The notes under the pieces were generated by a model. That model ran no database searches. It worked only from the letters and a program-made list of their open reading frames with translations, and was not told the origin of the DNA. Of a stretch of 64,000 bases of DNA, positions 60,168 to 64,000 are shown in pieces. The DNA lies in contig OZ244842.1 in the NCBI GenBank assembly GCA_965220835.1, positions 1,984,001-2,048,000 of the forward strand, in the 5' to 3' direction. Source of the stretch: Azophilus sp965220835 (GTDB taxonomy: Bacteria > Pseudomonadota > Gammaproteobacteria > Pseudomonadales > Azotimanducaceae). Made by a program: the position numbers and the translations under genes. The first letter of the stretch is position 1; each line of letters opens with the position of its first letter.

Positions 60168-61082
60168 TCACCCCGCATTGCCGCAGTCCCCGTTCCGGAC
60201 GGGCGCGGGGCCGCACAGGCCCGTCTGCGGGTCCACGCGGCAGAACGGCGAGCCGAAGCGCGCCTCCAAGGCGTCGATGGCCTGCTCCGCCAGCCGTTGC
60301 AGGTCGCCCTTGGACATTCCGTCGGCCTCAAACAGCTCCAGCATCGCGAAGCGGCCCTCATCGCCGCTGCGGAACTTCAGCACCCTCTTCCAAGGGCTGT
60401 CCGGATGGTCCATGAACAGCAGCGCCTCGAAGGCGCCGGCGCGACCCGTTATCTCGGGCATGGCGTCGCTCCAGTCGGAACTGCGCAGGTTCGGCCAGGA
60501 GCGGCCGACCCGGTCCAGCAGGCGGCCAGCCCCCGTCTTCATCCCCGGCGCCGCGCGCGCCTTGTAGCGCAGCAGCGGCTCGCCGGGCTCGTCGCAGTAC
60601 CCCCGGCGCGGCAGCACGCGGCAAACCTCGGAGCCCGTTACCCGCTCCAGCCCGGCCTCGACCTCCAGCGCGAAGGCGTCGAGTTCCTGCAGGGGGACGT
60701 AGCCCCAATCGACCAACTGAACCGCAAGCGACTGTGGAGTGCTAATCGCCCAGAGAGTGCCTCTTCCATTTCGAGTCGCGTCCTCGTCGTTCGGGAACAC
60801 GGTAATCGATAGCCTGGCCACTCCGTCTGAGAAACTCGATAGAAGATCGCTGTTGTCGCTTACCAGCCACCCTCGGCTACCGGCTGCTTCCGAGATGAGC
60901 TCTTTAACGGCATCGACTTTGGCGGGATCGAAGGCTACGTGCAAATGCAAGTACAGATCTTTGAAGGTGCTGCAGGAACACAAGCAGACAAGCATTCCCA
61001 AACAAGCGGGCGCCCGCACTCGGAACCGGCGCCAGCGCTCCCAAAAGCGACGGACACTCCGTCCCGCTCCGTTTCCTGCCAT
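60168..61082 (-). CDS. Lipoprotein paralogue 2 (RHS-locus), candidate immunity protein
   Basis: 304 residues from the ATG at 61082, or a TTG two codons earlier. The signal ends in LGMLVCLCSC. The mature part shares its order of motifs with the neighbouring paralogue: ELDAFALEVEAGLERVTGSE, VCRVLPRRGYCDEPGEPLLR and ALEARFGSPFCRVDPQTGLC. Four conserved Cys suggest disulfides in the periplasm. It starts eight bases after the stop of the RHS C-terminal segment, the usual place of an immunity gene. Immunity function is inferred from position alone. Confidence 0.75.
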   Translation of the reverse strand: MAGNGAGRSVRRFWERWRRFRVRAPACLGMLVCLCSCSTFKDLYLHLHVAFDPAKVDAVKELISEAAGSRGWLVSDNSDLLSSFSDGVARLSITVFPNDEDATRNGRGTLWAISTPQSLAVQLVDWGYVPLQELDAFALEVEAGLERVTGSEVCRVLPRRGYCDEPGEPLLRYKARAAPGMKTGAGRLLDRVGRSWPNLRSSDWSDAMPEITGRAGAFEALLFMDHPDSPWKRVLKFRSGDEGRFAMLELFEADGMSKGDLQRLAEQAIDALEARFGSPFCRVDPQTGLCGPAPVRNGDCGNAG

Positions 61083-61089
61083 GACCAAC

Positions 61090-62295
61090 TCAAGGAAATG
61101 GCATCGGCATCATGGGCCCTCCGGACCAATGATGCCTGCGGTTTGGGGGATCGCCGTAGCGATCCACCACGCGACTGACGGTATCGCCAAATGCCAGAAC
61201 CCCGATGGCATTGTTGAGCCTCGGGTGGTCGTTGACGCCGGATGCGTCCACCTCGTAGAGCAAGTCACCGTTATCGAAGTACACCTTGTGCTTAACCCGG
61301 TTATCCTCGCCCTTCTTGTACAACAAATGCCCCTCATCCGCTACGTTCTCGCTCCGCCTCTCGTTCACATGCTCTTCATGAATGATGGGGATGTTTTCCC
61401 ACAAAACGTACTTGCCCGAACCCGTCTGACTTCCACTATAGAAGGGCACGTCCTTCCGGTTGACGTATTCGAAAACCTTGTTGGCCCAATCCTCGTTGGA
61501 TTCCGGGTTCGTGCTGCGGCTGCAGATGAACCCGATGATTCGGTAGTGGTGCTCCCCCTTCTTTGCGCGCGGAAAACAGATGCCAACCTGCCCCGGGCGC
61601 GCCGGCCGCTCCGCCGGCCGCTTCTTCGCCGGCACGGCGACATCGGTGAAGGTCCGCTCCAGCGCGAAGGAGATGTTCAATCTCGGAATCCAATGGTAGC
61701 CAACCACGTCGCGGTCGTGGCGGGTCTGGAAGAGGACCCACGACACTCGAATGTTCAGGTAGCCCCCCACGCCCTGGACGCGCGCGGTGCCCGAGCCGAA
61801 GCCGCCGCCGTTGAGGTTCAGGCATCCCGAGACCCGGGAGCAGGGGTCGCGCTCCCAGGGCATCGGCGCCCGAATCAGGCCGGTCGGGTCCGTGAAGCTC
61901 ATCGGGCTGTTGCCCACTTAGCTGTAGGCGTGCCAGGACTGGCTGCTGCCCGGGTTGCCGACCACCGGGTCCGGGCTCAGGAACCGCCCCAGCCGCGGGT
62001 CGTGGACGCGGCCGCCCATGTGCACCAGGCCGAGCCGGTCGAGCTGCTCGTGGCCCGTGAACCCGCGCGCCGGGTCGAGCGGCGCGACCCCAGCCGTGGC
62101 CGCGCCGAGGGCCGGGCCGATGCCGGTCAGGCGGCCGGACCTGGCATCGTACGACCGTCGAGTCCTCGTGCCGTTGCCGTAGGCCTCCTCCGTCGCCTGG
62201 CCGCGGGCGTTGGCCTTCGCGTAGGTCACCAGGCTCGACTGGTCGGCGTTGTCGGTCAGCCGCCAAAGGTAGCCGCGTGCGTTGCACTCATGACC
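61090..62295 (-). pseudogene. RHS repeat-associated core and C-terminal toxin-like domain, truncated and stop-interrupted
   Basis: The RHS part begins around 62295 without its N-terminus: RGYLWRLTDN, NARGQATEEAYGNGTRTRRS, LVHMGGRVHDPRLGRFLSPD, PVVGNPGSSQSWHAYS. A TAA at 61918-61920 then stands where homologues read Tyr (YSYVGNNP), after which the same frame continues VGNSPMSFTDPTGLI. About 250 residues of unknown C-terminal domain follow, containing VKHKVYFDNGDLLYEVDA and ending MMPMPFP. This is the tip of an RHS polymorphic toxin that is now non-functional, unless the downstream part is re-initiated. Confidence 0.85.
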
Positions 62296-62326
62296 CACCG
62301 TCAGCCCGCAGCGTCGCCTCCGCCGC

Positions 62327-62755
62327 TCAAAGTTCGAATTGAACGTGCAACTCAACAATCTTTGGACGGCAACTAGGGCTGAACGCGACCACGAACTCAT
62401 GCTCTGGCGACCTTCGCCAGTCTTTTGATACCTCGTTTAGTATGGCAAGATAAATCGCACAATCATGCACGCTGTCCAGTAGCGGCACATCTTCGTGAAA
62501 CAATATGACCTTGAGTTCATCAATTCCTTCTAAACACATAAGGCAATCGTTTAACGCGTTCCAGTTTCGCCCAAAATAGTGAGGGAAGCTAAGATTTTCA
62601 TAGAACCACTGCATTAGCACGGGCTCTCTCGTCATTTGCTTCGGCACTCGACACAAAAGTGTGTTTCCGTCAAAAAGCACAGCCGGGTCATCGACAAACA
62701 AAAAGGCATCATGATCGAAAATGACCGCAGGCATGCGAACTGTGCGTGAACTCAT
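62327..62755 (-). CDS. Barstar-family RNase inhibitor (immunity protein)
   Basis: 142 residues. The barstar fold is marked by LSFPHYFGRNWNALNDCLMC and LEGIDELKVILFHEDVPLLD; the FPxxFGxNWxAL motif lies in the barnase-binding region. Its ATG overlaps the stop of the barnase-like gene (ATGA), the standard toxin-immunity coupling. It should neutralise that RNase in the cytoplasm. The gene looks intact, and its end lies 30 bases before the RHS homology starts. Confidence 0.88.
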   Translation of the reverse strand: MSSRTVRMPAVIFDHDAFLFVDDPAVLFDGNTLLCRVPKQMTREPVLMQWFYENLSFPHYFGRNWNALNDCLMCLEGIDELKVILFHEDVPLLDSVHDCAIYLAILNEVSKDWRRSPEHEFVVAFSPSCRPKIVELHVQFEL

Positions 62756-63108
62756 GGCAGGCTCGATTGTGGGACTGGGCGAAAGGTGTGATAGTGGTCG
62801 GGAGAGTGGTGCACTTTGCCGCCTCTTCCCCTGACGACGCGTTGCATTTCCATATGGTTCAATGCAAGCGTGGGATGCATAAAGTCTCGGTAGTATCCCA
62901 TTGGCCGGAACGGCATGTCATCAATCATATTGCTGAACGCTGTTCCATCATGACGGTATGGATGCTTGATTCCAGCCTCTATCCTGCGAAGCGCCTCACC
63001 AATGTCGGCGGGCACTTCAGGATCCCGAGGAGCAGTGACAGGCCCTCGGGCCGCCGACAGCGGGCAAGCGGCAGGGCTGGCCAAGCCCTCGTTGCTCAAG
63101 CCACTCAT
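62752..63108 (-). CDS. Barnase-like ribonuclease, orphan toxin module
   Basis: 118 residues from the first available start, although the first 30 residues may not belong to the domain. The barnase-type fold is visible: DIGEALRRIEAGIKHPYRHD, GTAFSNMIDDMPFRPMGYYR, MQRVVRG and the catalytic-His motif DHYHTF (His-105). Arg-90 matches the essential Arg. At the general-base position, where barnase has Glu-73 in WREAD and RHS-linked relatives have YYREY, this protein has Asp-75 (YYRDF). The domain is detached from any RHS or secretion module, so it is an orphan toxin kept in check by barstar. Confidence 0.82.
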   Translation of the reverse strand: MSGLSNEGLASPAACPLSAARGPVTAPRDPEVPADIGEALRRIEAGIKHPYRHDGTAFSNMIDDMPFRPMGYYRDFMHPTLALNHMEMQRVVRGRGGKVHHSPDHYHTFRPVPQSSLP

Positions 63109-63211
63109 CGCTGCCCCGGAGCAACGCCAGACCGTCAGGGTGATGGGGAAGCTGTCCGAGACTGACAGGGAATGATTGGATGGGGCAATTCTGGGCGAGG
63201 ATCAAAATACG

Positions 63212-63883
63212 CTACTTCCATTGATCTTGCTTCGGCCTGGCCCACTTCCGCATGCTCCCTTCCATAAACGCATAAAGCGAATCAAACTTATCAACACTGC
63301 ACAAATGCCCTATCGCGCCCAATTGAACCAAGATTCCATCAGTCCTCGCATGCAAAGCACAAGTCTCTTTCGGGACTGTCTTTATTCCGCCTATTTCAAA
63401 TGCAGGGGAGCTTTTTGTCCGAACGATATAGTTGCCGTCTGAACTGGGGAGGTCGCCACCAAAAGGATCAAAGTTCAAATAGTAATCTCTTTGATACTCA
63501 CCAAGTGAGCTTCGATACTGATAAAACCCATTTGACGCCCCTTGAAATGCGGCATCGTCCAACAACCCCCTAGCAGACTTGGCAAGCTCTTCGCCTTGCC
63601 CGTAATCGCGATCCCAGAACAGCAACATGGACAATTCCCACGAATCACCCAAGTCACTATCCTCAACATCGTTGTGCGTCAACAGAAGCGAGATCACTTC
63701 GCCATCGTCCCCGGAAATCCCGCCTGGATACAAAAACGACTTCGGCAACCTGTCGTACCGCCGAGGTATCTCGTAGATGAAGTCCCTGCCCGTCACGACG
63801 CACACATCCTCGCCATATCTCTCCGAACATGCAGCCGTGAAGTAAACCGAGAGCAACAATACAACCGGAGCTGGCACCCTCAT
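63212..63883 (-). CDS. Hypothetical lipoprotein
   Basis: 223 residues with a lipoprotein signal (VVLLLSVYFTAACSE). The mature part contains VCVVTGRDFIYEIPRRYDRL, EDSDLGDSWELSMLLFWDRD and a segment with three Cys. No family is recognised. The ATG overlaps the stop of the RHS-like tail at the right edge by four bases, so it may be the immunity partner of that toxin. Codon composition is less GC-rich than its neighbours, in keeping with transfer. Confidence 0.7.
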   Translation of the reverse strand: MRVPAPVVLLLSVYFTAACSERYGEDVCVVTGRDFIYEIPRRYDRLPKSFLYPGGISGDDGEVISLLLTHNDVEDSDLGDSWELSMLLFWDRDYGQGEELAKSARGLLDDAAFQGASNGFYQYRSSLGEYQRDYYLNFDPFGGDLPSSDGNYIVRTKSSPAFEIGGIKTVPKETCALHARTDGILVQLGAIGHLCSVDKFDSLYAFMEGSMRKWARPKQDQWK

Positions 63884-64000
63884 GGCGACACCGGATCACA
63901 ACGCGGGCAATACATCCAGCCTGGAACTCCAAGACCGCCGTATGCGTTCTTCGGGAGGCCTATGGACTTGAAGTATTCATAGTGGTACTCGTCTGTTTGC
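63880..64000 (-). CDS. C-terminal tail of an RHS-associated protein, start beyond right edge
   Basis: The last 39 codons are visible: QTDEYHYEYFKSIGLPKNAY, GGLGVPGWMYCPRCDPVSP and a TGA stop. The YEYFxSIGLPxxxYGG pattern is reminiscent of the extreme C-terminus of RHS-associated toxin proteins. The stop overlaps the following lipoprotein start. Family assignment from so short a piece is tentative. Confidence 0.45.
   Translation of the reverse strand, partial: QTDEYHYEYFKSIGLPKNAYGGLGVPGWMYCPRCDPVSP

Overview
The window is high-GC DNA from a Gammaproteobacterium. The smc-zipA-ligA block at 33.9-40.4 kb and the aspartyl-protease-like / 7TM transglutaminase-like / ATP-grasp trio at 43.4-46.6 kb are arrangements typical of that class. 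Several acyl-CoA dehydrogenase, CoA-transferase, crotonase, FAH-family and acyl-CoA ligase genes suggest a heterotroph that degrades fatty acids, steroids or aromatics. An uncultured marine or host-associated lineage is my inference. No rRNA, tRNA, CRISPR array, integrase or transposase is visible.

Layout. 0-2.2 kb: a CoA transferase cut by the left edge, a Uma2-family gene broken by an in-frame stop, and three tandem hairpin repeats. 2.2-15.0 kb: one long plus-strand operon of 12 genes. It encodes four lipoproteins (one collagen-like), two TPR proteins (one with a TonB-like C-terminus), a PEGA plus FGE-like membrane protein, a TolQ/ExbB-like channel, an actin/Hsp70-fold protein and two von Willebrand A (VWA) proteins. 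The transmembrane helix of each VWA protein carries the ExbD/TolR-like FLDV(M/I) motif. I regard this as the best candidate for an undescribed system: a proton-motive-force-coupled envelope machine. 15-19.7 kb: acyl-CoA dehydrogenase pair, alpha/beta hydrolase, crotonase and a CDGSH protein. 19.8-26.6 kb: DUF349 protein, PhoPQ-like two-component system, PepSY and glycine-zipper proteins, and a glycerate-kinase-like P-loop protein. 26.7-33.9 kb: M16 protease, DinG, a sorbosone-dehydrogenase-like protein and a lytic transglycosylase. 33.9-40.4 kb: ligA, zipA, smc. 40.9-46.6 kb: HupE/UreJ protein, sodium:solute symporter and the protease/7TM/ATP-grasp trio. 46.7-54.3 kb: acyl-CoA ligase, TPR protein, two DUF1538 membrane proteins with a P-II-like regulator, CHMI isomerase, FAH-family hydrolase and a second CoA transferase.

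54.6-64 kb is an accessory region. It holds a Phd/YoeB toxin-antitoxin module between 39-bp direct repeats, a DUF2235 lipase-like protein, an AAA ATPase paired with a TOPRIM-like DUF4276 protein (a candidate defence module), and a decayed RHS polymorphic-toxin locus. The RHS locus contains a nonsense-interrupted RHS core, tandem paralogous lipoproteins that may be immunity proteins, an orphan barnase-like RNase with its barstar, and the tail of another gene at the right edge.

Hairpin repeats of one family recur at 1.9-2.2, 31.9 and 40.7 kb. Two of the stems differ by compensatory changes.
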